Assembly: GCF_013283745.1 (NCBI RefSeq)
Contig: NZ_JABSTZ010000002.1
Coordinates: forward strand, 620,001-684,000
Length of the DNA: 64,000 bases
From: Aeromicrobium stalagmiti
GTDB lineage: Bacteria; Actinomycetota; Actinomycetes; Propionibacteriales; Nocardioidaceae
Reading direction: 5' to 3'
Shown: in pieces, positions 1 through 10,212 of the stretch
How positions within the stretch are numbered: the stretch's first letter is position 1
How the letters are laid out: every line of letters starts with the position of its first letter
The notes under the pieces: model-generated
Seen by the model: the letters and a program-made list of their open reading frames with translations, nothing else
Told to the model about the DNA's origin: nothing
The model's database searches: none
Made by a program: the position numbers and the translations under genes

Positions 1-487
1 CGGCTGCGTACGACTGCCCCGTCTGGATCCACCCCGCCGACCGCCATCTGCTGAGCGACCCGATGGCCGCGATCTCGGGTGAGTCGGCAGCGATGCTGCG
101 CACCCAGCTCGGCATGACCGACCTGCCCGACTTCGTCGAGCCCGCCGACGTCCGCGATGCCGTCGACGGAGCCACGATCGAGGTCGACGGACTGACCCTC
201 ACGGTCGACCACGTGCCCGGACACACGCCCGGCACCGTCGTCTACCGCGTGCCCTACGTCGGGCCCGAGGACGTCTCGCAGGTCATGTTCTCCGGCGACT
301 TCCTGTTCGCCGGCTCGATCGGTCGCACCGACCTGACCGGTGGCTCGCACCCGCAGATGCTGGACAGCCTGCGTGATCGCGTGCTGCCCCTGGCCGACGA
401 CATCGTCGTCCTGCCGGGCCACGGCGGACAGACCTCGATCGGCCGCGAGCGGGCGACCAACCCGTTCCTCGCCGAGGTGGCGTCCTG

Positions 488-488
<1 letters not shown>
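1..488 (+). CDS. Metallo-beta-lactamase-fold hydrolase (glyoxalase II-like), C-terminal part
   Basis: The window opens inside this gene; the frame is open from base 3 and about 161 residues are visible. Three family motifs can be read: a His in GHTPGTVVYR, the bridging-metal Asp in FSGDFLFAGSIGRTDL, and a C-terminal metal His in LPGHGGQTSIGRER. These belong to the glyoxalase II-like branch, which binds two metal ions and hydrolyses thioesters or related substrates in the cytoplasm. The HxHxDH motif lies upstream of the window. The stop overlaps the hisS start by one base (TGATG), so the two are probably cotranslated. In actinobacteria a hydrolase of this kind often precedes hisS, usually downstream of relA and a peptidyl-prolyl isomerase gene; those are not visible. 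Exact substrate unknown. Confidence 0.85.
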
Positions 489-1794
<1,306 letters not shown>

Positions 1795-1798
<4 letters not shown>

Positions 1799-3561
1799 TC
1801 CGCACCCATGACGCCGGAAGCCTGCGCGCCGACCACATCGGCCAGCAGGTCACGCTCGCCGGATGGGTCGCGCGACGGCGAGACCACGGCGGTGTCGCGT
1901 TCATCGACCTGCGCGAGGCCTCGGGCGTCGTCCAGGTCGTCGTCCGCGAGGAGGTCGCCCACCAGCTCCGCGCCGAGTACTGCCTCAAGATCGTCGGCAC
2001 GGTCCAGCAGCGGCCCGCGGGCAACGAGAACGCCGGCATCCCGACCGGTGACATCGAGGTCATCGCCGACGACGTCGAGATCCTCAGCGCCGCCGCGCCC
2101 CTGCCGTTCCCGATCGACGACCACGTCGACGTCGGCGAGGAGGCGCGCCTGAAGTACCGCTACCTCGACCTGCGTCGTTCGGCGCCGGCCGCCGCGATCC
2201 GCCTGCGCAGCAAGATCAACGCCGCGGCCCGTGAGGTGCTGTCCGAGCGCGACTTCGTCGAGATCGAGACGCCCACGCTGACCCGGTCGACGCCCGAGGG
2301 CGCCCGCGACTTCCTGGTGCCCGCGCGACTGCAGCCCGGCAGCTGGTACGCCCTGCCGCAGAGCCCGCAGCTGTTCAAGCAGCTGCTCATGGTCGGCGGC
2401 ATGGAGCGCTACTACCAGATCGCGCGCTGCTACCGCGACGAGGCGTTCCGCGCCGACCGCCAGCCCGAGTTCACCCAGCTCGACATCGAGATGAGCTTCG
2501 TCGAGCAGGCCGACATCGTCGAGCTCATGGAGAGCATCCTCACCAAGATGTGGGCGCTCATCGGCCACGAGATCCCGACCCCCATCCCGCACATGACGTA
2601 TGCCGAGGCGATGCGTCGGTTCGGCTCCGACAAGCCCGACCTGCGCATGGGTCAGGAGCTCGTCGAGTGCACCGACTACTTCAAGGACACGCCGTTCCGG
2701 GTGTTCCAGGCCGAGTACGTCGGCGCGGTCGTTATGCCCGGCGGAGCCTCGCAGCCCCGCCGTCAGTTCGACGCCTGGCAGGAGTGGGCCAAGCAGCGCG
2801 GCGCGCGGGGCCTGGCCTACGTCACGATCTCCGAGGACGGCGAGCTCGGCGGCCCCGTGGCCAAGAACCTCTCCGACGCCGAGCGTGAGGGCCTGGCGGC
2901 GCACGTCGGCGCCCAGCCGGGCGACTGCGTCTTCTTCGGTGCCGGTGCGACCAAGTCGACCCGTGGCTTGCTCGGCGCGGCGCGCCTGGAGATCGGCGAG
3001 CGCTGCGACCTGATCGACAAGGACGCGTGGGAGTTCCTCTGGGTCGTCGACGCCCCGCTGTTCGAGCCGTCCAGCGAGGCCGTCGAGTCCGGCGACGTCG
3101 CGGTCGGCGCCGGGTCGTGGACCGCGGTCCACCACGCCTTCACCTCGCCCCAGGACGTCGAGACCTTCGACAGCGACCCGGGCAACGCGCTCGCGTGGGC
3201 CTACGACATCGTCTGCAACGGCAGCGAGCTCGGCGGCGGGTCGATCCGTATCCACCGCGAGGACATCCAGAAGCGTGTCTTCGCGATCATGGGCATCGAG
3301 GAGGACGAGGCGCAGGAGAAGTTCGGCTTCCTGCTCGACGCGTTCACCTTCGGCGCACCCCCGCACGGCGGCATCGCGGTCGGCATGGACCGCATCGCGG
3401 CGATGCTGAGCGGGAGCGCCTCGATTCGCGAGGTCATCGCCTTCCCGAAGTCCGGCGGTGGCTTCGACCCCCTGACCGCGGCACCGGCGCCCATCACGCC
3501 GGAGCAGCGCAAGGAGGCGGGCGTCGACTGGAAGCCCGAGCCCAAGAAGGCTGACGCCTGA
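1795..3561 (+). CDS. aspS: Aspartyl-tRNA synthetase
   Basis: Class IIb synthetase charging tRNA-Asp (and, if non-discriminating, tRNA-Asn for later amidation). I place the start at the GTG that overlaps the hisS stop (GTGA), giving 588 residues, the normal bacterial size; the frame is open further upstream but that part lies inside hisS. An OB-fold anticodon-binding domain fills roughly residues 1-105, starting at [14 protein letters not shown]. Motif 2 is in [23 protein letters not shown] insertion domain follows in the middle. Motif 3, [14 protein letters not shown], starts at residue 520. Specificity (discriminating or not) cannot be settled from sequence reading alone. Confidence 0.97.
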
Positions 3562-3576
3562 CGCAGCGGCGAGACG

Positions 3577-3668
3577 CGAAAGTGTGCGCGTCTGCACGAC
3601 TGGGGACTCCCCAGGCGTGCGGATGTGCACACTTTCGGGTTCGGGCGGGGCAGACGCGCACAGTTTCG
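3577..3668. repeat. Intergenic inverted repeat module, family 1, site A
   Basis: Three copies of one word lie between aspS and rarA: a plus copy at 3577-3598 (CGAAAGTGTGCGCGTCTGC...), a minus copy at 3616-3636 and another minus copy at 3652-3668 differing by one base over 17. Between the first two copies, CTGGGG/CCCCAG forms the tip, so 3577-3636 can fold into a long hairpin. The same word in the same order (plus, minus, minus) recurs at 11718-11814. It ends the aspS unit and the last copy runs up to the rarA promoter. It may act as a terminator or be a REP/MITE-like element; no open reading frame is inside. Confidence 0.8.
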
Positions 3669-3684
3669 GGGGCGGGCGGGCGAC

Positions 3685-3690
3685 TAGGCT
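3685..3690 (+). promoter_or_regulatory. Predicted -10 box, leaderless rarA transcript
   Basis: TAGGCT with only 6 nt before the rarA ATG at 3697. Transcription would start at or next to the A of the start codon. No Shine-Dalgarno sequence is visible, which fits leaderless translation. Confidence 0.6.
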
Positions 3691-3696
3691 CGTGAC

Positions 3697-5061
3697 ATGA
3701 GCTCCGACGGACTGTTCGACATCCCGGACACGCCGCCGACGACCGGCACCGGCGGGGGCAGCCTCTCGGGCAACACGCACGCGTCGGCGCCGCTGGCGGT
3801 GCGGATGCGTCCACGGTCGCTCGACGAGCTCGTCGGCCAGCAGCACCTGCTGGCGCCCGGATCGCCCCTGCGCCAGATGATCGACGGCAGCCAGCCGCTC
3901 ACGATCCTGCTCTGGGGCCCGCCCGGCACCGGCAAGACGACGATCGCGAGCCTGCTCAGCGCCCACACCGACCGCCGCTTCGTCGAGGTCTCCGCCGTCT
4001 CGGCCGGCGTCAAGGAGGTCCGCGACACGATCGCCGGCGCCCGCCGTGCCTTGGCACAGACCGGCATCGAGACCGTCCTGTTCGTCGACGAGGTCCACCG
4101 CTTCAGCAAGTCCCAGCAGGACGCCCTCCTGCCCGGCGTCGAGAACCGCTGGGTCTCGCTCGTCGCGGCCACGACCGAGAACCCGCACTTCAGCGTGATC
4201 TCGCCGCTGCTGAGCCGCAGCCTCCTGCTCACGCTGGAGAGCCTCACCGACGACGACATCGGGGTGCTCGTCGACCGAGCGCTGACCGACGAGCGGGGCC
4301 TGGCCGGGGCCGTCACGCTCACCGACGAGGCCAGGTCGCACCTCGTCCGGCTCGCGGGCGGTGACGGACGCCGCGTGCTGACCTACCTCGAGGCCGCGGC
4401 CGGTGCCGCGACGAGCCAGGGCAAGACCGAGATCTCCGTCGAGGACGCCGCGCTGGCGGTCGACAAGGCGGCCGTCCGCTACGACCGACAGGGCGACCAG
4501 CACTACGACGTCATCAGCGCCTTCATCAAGTCGATCCGCGGCTCCGACGTCGACGCCGCCCTGCACTACCTCGCCCGCATGATCGAGGCGGGGGAGGACC
4601 CGCGCTTCATCGCCCGACGGCTGATGATCCACGCGAGCGAGGACATCGGCATGGCCGACCCGACGGCGCTGCCGCTCGCGACGGCCACCGCCCAGGCCGT
4701 CGCCATGATCGGCTTCCCCGAGGCGCGCATCCCGCTCGCCCAGGCCGTGATCCACCTGGCCGCAGCGCCCAAGTCGAACGCCGTGATCGTCGCGATCGAC
4801 CGCGCGCAGGCCGATGTCAGGGCCGGCAAGGTCGGCGCCGTCCCTCCCGCGCTGCGCGACGCCCACTACGCCGGCGCCAAGAAGCTCGGCCACGGGCACG
4901 ACTACCAGTACCCGCACAACGACGTCCGTGGCGTCGTCGGGCAGCAGTACGCCCCGGACGACGTCGACGGGAGCATCTACTACGAGCCCAGCGAGCACGG
5001 CTTCGAGGCCAGGCTCGGCGAGCGGCTCGCGATGATCCGCAAGATCCTGCGCAAGCGCTGA
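3697..5061 (+). CDS. rarA: Replication-associated recombination protein A (RarA/MgsA AAA ATPase)
   Basis: AAA+ ATPase related to clamp-loader subunits and eukaryotic Wrnip1; it acts at stalled replication forks. The 454-residue length is typical. Walker [10 protein letters not shown] is at residues 74-82 and Walker B ends in DEVH (residues 131-134). Sensor/arginine-finger motifs lie in the region [14 protein letters not shown], and the C-terminal tetramerisation part carries SEDIGMADP and PHNDVRG. It is transcribed alone, with repeat modules on both sides and a -10 box six bases before the ATG. Older annotations call it an uncharacterised AAA ATPase or YcaJ. Confidence 0.95.
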   Translation: MSSDGLFDIPDTPPTTGTGGGSLSGNTHASAPLAVRMRPRSLDELVGQQHLLAPGSPLRQMIDGSQPLTILLWGPPGTGKTTIASLLSAHTDRRFVEVSAVSAGVKEVRDTIAGARRALAQTGIETVLFVDEVHRFSKSQQDALLPGVENRWVSLVAATTENPHFSVISPLLSRSLLLTLESLTDDDIGVLVDRALTDERGLAGAVTLTDEARSHLVRLAGGDGRRVLTYLEAAAGAATSQGKTEISVEDAALAVDKAAVRYDRQGDQHYDVISAFIKSIRGSDVDAALHYLARMIEAGEDPRFIARRLMIHASEDIGMADPTALPLATATAQAVAMIGFPEARIPLAQAVIHLAAAPKSNAVIVAIDRAQADVRAGKVGAVPPALRDAHYAGAKKLGHGHDYQYPHNDVRGVVGQQYAPDDVDGSIYYEPSEHGFEARLGERLAMIRKILRKR

Positions 5062-5093
5062 CTCAACCCGTCCGCCGGCCCCCGCCCGCCCAG

Positions 5094-5171
5094 GGCGGTG
5101 CGTTGGCGTCCACGTCACGCGCGAACGTGGACGCCAGTGCACCGCCTCGGTGGGGCGGTGCGCTGGCGTCC
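5094..5171. repeat. Intergenic inverted repeat module, family 2
   Basis: A 22-bp word (GGCGGTGCGTTGGCGTCC plus ACGT) at 5094-5115 is followed by its inverted copy at 5125-5146 (20 of 22 positions match) with a 9-nt loop, and by a third, plus-strand copy at 5154-5171. The first two form a strong stem-loop just after the rarA stop. This is a different sequence family from sites 3577-3668 and 11718-11814 but with the same style of organisation. It could terminate rarA transcription. Confidence 0.8.
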
Positions 5172-5195
5172 GGTGGGCGGCGCGACTCCCCGCGA

Positions 5196-5201
5196 TAGGC
5201 T
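5196..5201 (+). promoter_or_regulatory. Predicted -10 box, leaderless start of the 5209 gene
   Basis: TAGGCT followed by 7 nt and then the ATG at 5209. The spacing matches the other leaderless-type promoters in this window and supports ATG 5209 over the earlier in-frame ATG at 5098, which lies inside the repeat module. Confidence 0.6.
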
Positions 5202-5208
5202 CGTCCCC

Positions 5209-5673
5209 ATGTCGGTGGAGGTCTGGATCCTCGTCGCGACCGCGGTCCTGGCCGTGGTCGCGATCGTTGCTGCCATCGTCGCGGTCCGAGCCGTCCGACA
5301 GATCTCACGGGGCCAGCAGGTCGCCGTGGTCGAGACGCCTCCTGCCCGCAGACAGGCCGACGTCACGGTCCACGAGCAGCCGACACCCGTGGTGTCCCGC
5401 GAGCTGACGCCCCGCGTCGTCGAGGGCCGCCTGGTCGTGCCCCCGAGCGAGCAGCAGGTCGTCCAGGCCGCCCTCGGACGCCCCGGCGTGCGGCTCTCGG
5501 TCTATGCGCACGGGATCGCCCATGCGCTGCGGGCCGAGAGCCGCGACCGCATCTCCGCGCTGATGCGACGTGAGTACCGCCGCCGTCGCCGTGAGCGCCT
5601 GCAGGCCGGGCGCCGGGCCGTGCGCAGCACCTCGCCGACACCGCCCGCCGACCAGTGGATGGGGTCGTCATGA
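5209..5673 (+). CDS. Small single-pass membrane protein (DUF948-like position), unknown function
   Basis: A 154-residue protein with one N-terminal membrane helix (about residues 4-27, VEWILV-type start then AVLAVVAIVAAIVAVRAV), a polar middle rich in Val/Glu/Pro, and a very basic stretch near residues 113-137 (REYRRRRRERLQAGRR). The start is chosen at ATG 5209 because of a -10 box seven bases upstream. The stop overlaps the start of the next gene (ATGA). In many actinobacteria a DUF948-type membrane protein and a DUF6167-type protein sit just upstream of alaS; this gene holds the first of those positions, but I cannot confirm the family by eye. No function is assigned. Confidence 0.75.
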   Translation: MSVEVWILVATAVLAVVAIVAAIVAVRAVRQISRGQQVAVVETPPARRQADVTVHEQPTPVVSRELTPRVVEGRLVVPPSEQQVVQAALGRPGVRLSVYAHGIAHALRAESRDRISALMRREYRRRRRERLQAGRRAVRSTSPTPPADQWMGSS

Positions 5674-5969
5674 AGTCGCGTCTCGTCTGGTTCGTCGCCG
5701 GCTCGGCCGCCGGCGTCTACGGCGCCGCCAAGGCCCGCCGTGCCGCCTACCGCCTGTCGGCGCCCGGCGTCGTCGACCAGGCCGCCGCCCTCGGGCTCGG
5801 CTGGCGCGCGTTCAGCGCCGAGGTGCAGGACGGCATGCAGGCCCGCGAGCGCGACGTCGTCCGCCGACTGACCGCCGACTCCCTCGACCACAGCACCCTC
5901 GACCACAGCACCCTCAGCCTCGAGCAGGCTCACCTCGACACCATCCATCCCGACAAGAGGCCCCACTGA
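5670..5969 (+). CDS. Small conserved protein upstream of alaS (DUF6167-like)
   Basis: A 99-residue protein with a short hydrophobic N-terminus (LVWFVAGSAAGVYGA, about residues 5-19) followed by KARRAAYRL and a helical region. I chose ATG 5670, which overlaps the previous stop (ATGA), over a GTG 15 bases earlier. The layout resembles the DUF6167 family found before alaS in actinobacteria. Near the C-terminus the pentapeptide LDHST is repeated because of a perfect 15-bp tandem duplication at 5883-5912. The stop overlaps the alaS ATG (TGATG). Function unknown. Confidence 0.75.
   Translation: MKSRLVWFVAGSAAGVYGAAKARRAAYRLSAPGVVDQAAALGLGWRAFSAEVQDGMQARERDVVRRLTADSLDHSTLDHSTLSLEQAHLDTIHPDKRPH
5883..5912 (+). 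repeat. 15-bp perfect tandem duplication in coding sequence
   Basis: CTCGACCACAGCACC occurs twice in a row, in frame, adding one extra LDHST unit to the preceding small protein. The length is a multiple of three, so the frame is kept. It looks like a recent slippage event. Confidence 0.9.
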
Positions 5970-8623
5970 TGCACACCGCGGAGATCCGCCGACGATTCCT
6001 CGACCACTTCGAGAAGGCGGGACACACCGTCGTGCCGTCGGCACCCCTGCTGTTCGACGACCCGAACCTGCTGTTTGTCAACGCCGGCATGGTGCCGTTC
6101 AAGCCCTACTTCCTCGGCCAGGAGACGCCGCCGTGGGAGACCGCGACCAGCGTCCAGAAGTGCGTGCGCACCCTCGACATCGAGGAGGTCGGCAAGACGA
6201 CCCGCCACGGCACGTTCTTCCAGATGAATGGCAACTTCTCGTTCGGCGACTACTTCAAGGAAGGCGCCATCACCCACGCGTGGGGCCTCATCACCGGATC
6301 GGTCGACGAGGGTGGCCTCGGCATCGATCCCGACTCGATCTGGGTCACGGTGCTGCACACCGACCAGGAGGCGCGCGAGATCTGGAAGCGGGTCGCGGGG
6401 CTGCCCGACGAACGCATCCAGGACCGCGGCCTGCTCGACAACTACTGGCACATGGGCGTCGCCGGGCCCGGCGGGCCGTGCAGCGAGATCTACGTCGACC
6501 GCGGCCCCGAGTTCGGGCCCGACGGGGGACCGGTCGTCGACGAGGACCGGTTCCTGGAGATCTGGAACCTCGTGTTCATGCAGGAGGAGATCACCAACGT
6601 CCAGGCCAAGGACCGCTTCGACGTCGTCGGTGAGCTGCCCCACAAGAACATCGACACCGGCATGGGCCTAGAGCGGGTCGCCTACCTGCTGCAGGGCAAG
6701 GGCAACCTCTACGAGATCGACGAGGTCTTTCCGGTCATCGAGAAGGCGTCGGAGATCTCCGGGCGCACCTATGGCAAGGACCACACCGACGACGTGCGGT
6801 TCCGCGTCATCGCCGACCACGTCCGCAGCGGCCTGATGCTCATGGGTGACGGCGTCACGCCGGGCAACGAGGCGCGCGGCTACGTGCTGCGACGCCTGCT
6901 GCGGCGAGCCGTCCGCTCGATGCGGCTGCTCGGCTTCGACGACCCCGCGCTGCCGCTGCTCCTGCCGGTCAGCCTCGACCGCATGAAGGCGTCCTATCCC
7001 GAGCTCGAGGCCGACTTCCCCCGCATCGAGCAGGTCGCGTACGCCGAGGAGGAGGCGTTCCGCCAGACCCTCGGCAAGGGCACCCAGATCTTCGAGAGCG
7101 CGGCCGTGGCGGTCAAGGACAGCGGCGGCACCGGCCTGAGCGGCGAGGCCGCGTTCACCCTGCACGACACCTACGGCTTCCCGATCGACATCACGCTGGA
7201 GATGGCCTCCGAGCAGGGGCTCAGCGTCGACGAGGACGGGTTCCGCGCTCTGATGGCCGAGCAGCGCTCGCGCGCCAAGGCCGATGCGAAGTCCAAGAAG
7301 GGCAGCCACGCCGACACGACGGTCTACCGGTCGGCGCTCGACGCCAACGGCCCCACCGACTGGCAGGCCTACACGACCCTCACGACGGAGTCGCGCGTCC
7401 TCGCGCTCATCGCCGACGGCGGATCGGTGCCGGCGATCGGCGCGGGGTCGATCGGCGAGGTCGTGCTCGACCGCACGCCGTTCTACGCCGAGTCCGGCGG
7501 TCAGAACGCCGACGCGGGCCACCTGGTCTGGGACGGCGGACGGGCCGAGGTGCTCGACGTGCAGCGTCCGGTGCGCGGGCTGGTGGTCCACCAGGTCCGC
7601 GTGCTGGAGGGTGAGCTCACCCTCGACCGCACACTCGAGGCGGCGGTCGACCCCGAGTGGCGTCTCGGCGCGCGTCAGGCGCACTCGGGCACCCACGTCG
7701 TGCACGCCGCGCTGCGCGAGGTGCTCGGCCCCACGGCGCTGCAGGCCGGCTCCTACAACCGTCCGGGCTACCTGCGCCTCGACTACGGCTGGAGCGGCGC
7801 GCTGTCGCCCGACCAGCTCACCGGTGTCGAGGAGGCGTCCAACCGGGCGCTGCGCGCCGACCTGCCCGTCACGGCCCAGACGATGTCGCTGCCCGAGGCC
7901 CGTGAGTGGGGTGCGTTGGCGCTGTTCGGCGAGACGTACGGCGAGGACGTCCGCGTCGTCGAGATCGGCGGCCCGTGGTCGCGCGAGCTCTGCGGTGGCA
8001 CGCACGTCGACCGCTCGTCCCAGATCGGCACCGTCGTCATCACGTCCGACGGCTCCGTCGGCGCCGGCAACCGCCGCGTCGAGGCACTGGTCGGCATCGA
8101 GGGCTTCCAGTACCTCGCCAAGGAGCGCGACGTCGTCCGCCAGCTCACCGACATCCTCAAGACGCAGCCCGAGGACGTCCCGGGTCGTGTCCAGGACCTC
8201 ATGGACCGTCTCAAGGCCGCCGAGAAGGCTGCCGAGAAGATCAAGGCGGCGCAGCTGCTGGGCGCGGCCGGCGACGTCGCCAGCAGCGCCAAGGACGTCG
8301 GCGGCATCGCCTACGTCGGCCACCACGCTGCCGGCGCAGGCGGGGGAGACGTGCGCACGATCGCGCTCGACATCCGCAAGCGCCTCGCCGACCGGCCGGC
8401 GGTCGTCGTGGTGATCGGTGATGCCGGTGACAAGCCGGCCGCCGTCGTGGCGCTCAACGAGGCGGCGCAGCAGCGCGGCCTGTCGGCCAACGACCTGATC
8501 AAGGTCGTCGGCCAGCAGATCGGCGGCAAGGGCGGCGGCAAGGGCGATGTCGCCCAGGGTGGCGGCACCGACGTGTCGGGCATCCCGGCAGCGCTGGCCG
8601 CGGTCGAGGCGGCGCTCGCCTGA
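5969..8623 (+). CDS. alaS: Alanyl-tRNA synthetase
   Basis: Charges tRNA-Ala and edits Ser/Gly-mischarged tRNA. From ATG 5969 (overlapping the previous stop, TGATG) the product is 884 residues, normal for the family. Order: class II catalytic domain starting at EIRRRFLDHFEKAGH, with motif 2 region KTTRHGTFFQMNGNFSFGDYF; tRNA-recognition domain; editing domain with the zinc-site pairs HSGTH (His572, His576) and CGGTH (Cys675, His679); a C-Ala domain with coiled coil (about 710-750, rich in Lys/Ala/Glu) and a glycine-rich stretch GGKGGGKGDVAQGGG near the end. The stop overlaps ruvX. The frame is open upstream of the chosen start, but that part shadows the two small genes. Confidence 0.97.
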   Translation: MHTAEIRRRFLDHFEKAGHTVVPSAPLLFDDPNLLFVNAGMVPFKPYFLGQETPPWETATSVQKCVRTLDIEEVGKTTRHGTFFQMNGNFSFGDYFKEGAITHAWGLITGSVDEGGLGIDPDSIWVTVLHTDQEAREIWKRVAGLPDERIQDRGLLDNYWHMGVAGPGGPCSEIYVDRGPEFGPDGGPVVDEDRFLEIWNLVFMQEEITNVQAKDRFDVVGELPHKNIDTGMGLERVAYLLQGKGNLYEIDEVFPVIEKASEISGRTYGKDHTDDVRFRVIADHVRSGLMLMGDGVTPGNEARGYVLRRLLRRAVRSMRLLGFDDPALPLLLPVSLDRMKASYPELEADFPRIEQVAYAEEEAFRQTLGKGTQIFESAAVAVKDSGGTGLSGEAAFTLHDTYGFPIDITLEMASEQGLSVDEDGFRALMAEQRSRAKADAKSKKGSHADTTVYRSALDANGPTDWQAYTTLTTESRVLALIADGGSVPAIGAGSIGEVVLDRTPFYAESGGQNADAGHLVWDGGRAEVLDVQRPVRGLVVHQVRVLEGELTLDRTLEAAVDPEWRLGARQAHSGTHVVHAALREVLGPTALQAGSYNRPGYLRLDYGWSGALSPDQLTGVEEASNRALRADLPVTAQTMSLPEAREWGALALFGETYGEDVRVVEIGGPWSRELCGGTHVDRSSQIGTVVITSDGSVGAGNRRVEALVGIEGFQYLAKERDVVRQLTDILKTQPEDVPGRVQDLMDRLKAAEKAAEKIKAAQLLGAAGDVASSAKDVGGIAYVGHHAAGAGGGDVRTIALDIRKRLADRPAVVVVIGDAGDKPAAVVALNEAAQQRGLSANDLIKVVGQQIGGKGGGKGDVAQGGGTDVSGIPAALAAVEAALA

Positions 8624-9069
8624 TGCGCCGCGGCAGGAGGCTCGGGGTCGACGTGGGTGACGCCCGCATCGGCGTCGCCGTGAGCGATCCCGACGGCATC
8701 CTGGCCACGCCCGTCGAGACCGTCCCGGCCGGTCCGGCCGCCATCGGGCGTCTCGCCGAGCTCGTGCGGGAGCACGAGGTGCTCGAGTGCGTGGTGGGGC
8801 TGCCGATGGGGCTCTCGGGCCGTGAGGGCCCGGCCGCGATCAAGGTCCGGGCCTTCTGCGTCGACCTGCTCGCGGCCATCGAGCCCGTCCCGATCCGGCT
8901 CTTCGACGAGCGGATGTCGACGACCAGCGCGCACGGGCAGCTGCGCGCGAGCGGACGTTCGACGCGCACCACGCGCGGCATCATCGACCAGGCTGCCGCT
9001 ACCGTGATCCTTCAAACGGCACTGGATGCCGAACGGACCCGCGGGTCCGCCCCCGGCGAGAGCATGTGA
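8623..9069 (+). CDS. ruvX: Putative pre-16S rRNA nuclease / Holliday junction resolvase-like protein (YqgF)
   Basis: A 148-residue RNase H-fold protein. The first catalytic Asp is Asp10 (LGVDVGDARIG), followed by VVGLPMGLSG, the DERMST motif carrying the second acid, and a third Asp in IIDQAAATVIL. The E. coli homologue trims the 5' end of 16S rRNA; a resolvase role was proposed earlier. The start overlaps the alaS stop (TGATG) and mltG follows after six bases, matching the common alaS-ruvX-mltG-aroE order of actinobacteria. Confidence 0.93.
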   Translation: MRRGRRLGVDVGDARIGVAVSDPDGILATPVETVPAGPAAIGRLAELVREHEVLECVVGLPMGLSGREGPAAIKVRAFCVDLLAAIEPVPIRLFDERMSTTSAHGQLRASGRSTRTTRGIIDQAAATVILQTALDAERTRGSAPGESM

Positions 9070-9075
9070 GGTCGA

Positions 9076-10212
9076 ATGAGTGACAGCGGGCTGGACCTGA
9101 TGACAAGCGGTCCCTCGGGCCCCGGGCGCCGCCGGGCCGAGAGCCCTGCGCGCAAGCCGTGGGGACGTCGGATCGTCGCGCTGGTCGTCGTGGCGGTGAT
9201 CCTCGTCGGTGGCTACGTCGCGTACGGCAAGGTCTCCGACATGCTCGGCGGTCCCGAGGACTACACCGGGCAGGGCACCGGCGACGTCACGGTCGAGATC
9301 CCGAGCGGCGCCGGAGGCCAGCAGATCGCCACGATCCTCAAGGACGCCGGCGTGGTCAAGAGCGCCGAGGCGTTCTACCAGCTCGCGATCAAGGACTCCC
9401 GCTTCCAGTCGGTGCAGGCCGGCTTCTTCGCGCTGCGCAAGGAGATGTCCGCCGAGAACGCGCTCGTCGCGCTGATCGACAAGGGCAACCGTGTCGAGGG
9501 CAAGGTCACGATCCCCGAGGGCGCGCGCGTCGACCAGGTCGTCGCCACGATCGCGGCCAAGACCGAGATCTCCAAGGCCGATCTGCAGAAGGTGCTCGAC
9601 GACCCGAAGGACCTCGGGCTCCCGGCCGTCGCGAAGGGCAACCCCGAGGGCTACCTGTTCCCCGCGACGTACGAGGTGCCGCCCGGCACGACGGCCACCG
9701 ACCTGCTCAAGAAGATGGTGGCCAAGACCGTCGCGGTGGCGTCCGACCTCGACATCGGCACCCGCGCCAAGGCACTCGGCTACACCGGCGAGCAGATCCT
9801 GACCGTCGCCAGCATCCTGGAGTACGAGGCCAACAACGACGAGGACTACCCCAAGGTGGCCCGCGTGCTCTACAACCGGCTCGACCAGGGCATGCCGCTG
9901 CAGCTCGACTCGACCGTCTCCTACGTCAGCGGTCGCAAGGGCGACGTCTTCACGACGGAGGAGGAGCGCAACGCCGAGTCGGCCTACAACACCTACAAGA
10001 ACCCCGGCCTGCCGCCGGGACCGATCGGCTCGCCGGGCGAGAAGACGATCGAGGCCGCGCTCAACCCCGCCGAGGGCAGCTGGCTGTTCTTCGTCGCGGT
10101 CAACCTCGAGACCGGTGAGACGGTCTTCTCCGACACGTTCGCCCAGCACAACCAGGCCGTCGCCAAGCTGCAGGAGTACTGCAAGACGGCCCCGGAGGGT
10201 GTCTGCGGATGA
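9076..10212 (+). CDS. mltG: Endolytic murein transglycosylase MltG (YceG)
   Basis: Membrane-anchored enzyme that cuts nascent peptidoglycan strands, thought to set glycan length. The 378 residues comprise a basic cytoplasmic N-terminus, one membrane helix (about 31-49, IVALVVVAVILVGGYVAYG), a LysM-like region and the YceG catalytic domain. The catalytic Glu is Glu249 in ASILEYEA; other family motifs are EGYLFPATYE and YNTYKNPGLPPGPIGSPG. It ends overlapping aroE (ATGA). The first ATG is preceded by GTGAGGTCGA, a modest ribosome-binding site. Confidence 0.95.
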   Translation: MSDSGLDLMTSGPSGPGRRRAESPARKPWGRRIVALVVVAVILVGGYVAYGKVSDMLGGPEDYTGQGTGDVTVEIPSGAGGQQIATILKDAGVVKSAEAFYQLAIKDSRFQSVQAGFFALRKEMSAENALVALIDKGNRVEGKVTIPEGARVDQVVATIAAKTEISKADLQKVLDDPKDLGLPAVAKGNPEGYLFPATYEVPPGTTATDLLKKMVAKTVAVASDLDIGTRAKALGYTGEQILTVASILEYEANNDEDYPKVARVLYNRLDQGMPLQLDSTVSYVSGRKGDVFTTEEERNAESAYNTYKNPGLPPGPIGSPGEKTIEAALNPAEGSWLFFVAVNLETGETVFSDTFAQHNQAVAKLQEYCKTAPEGVCG

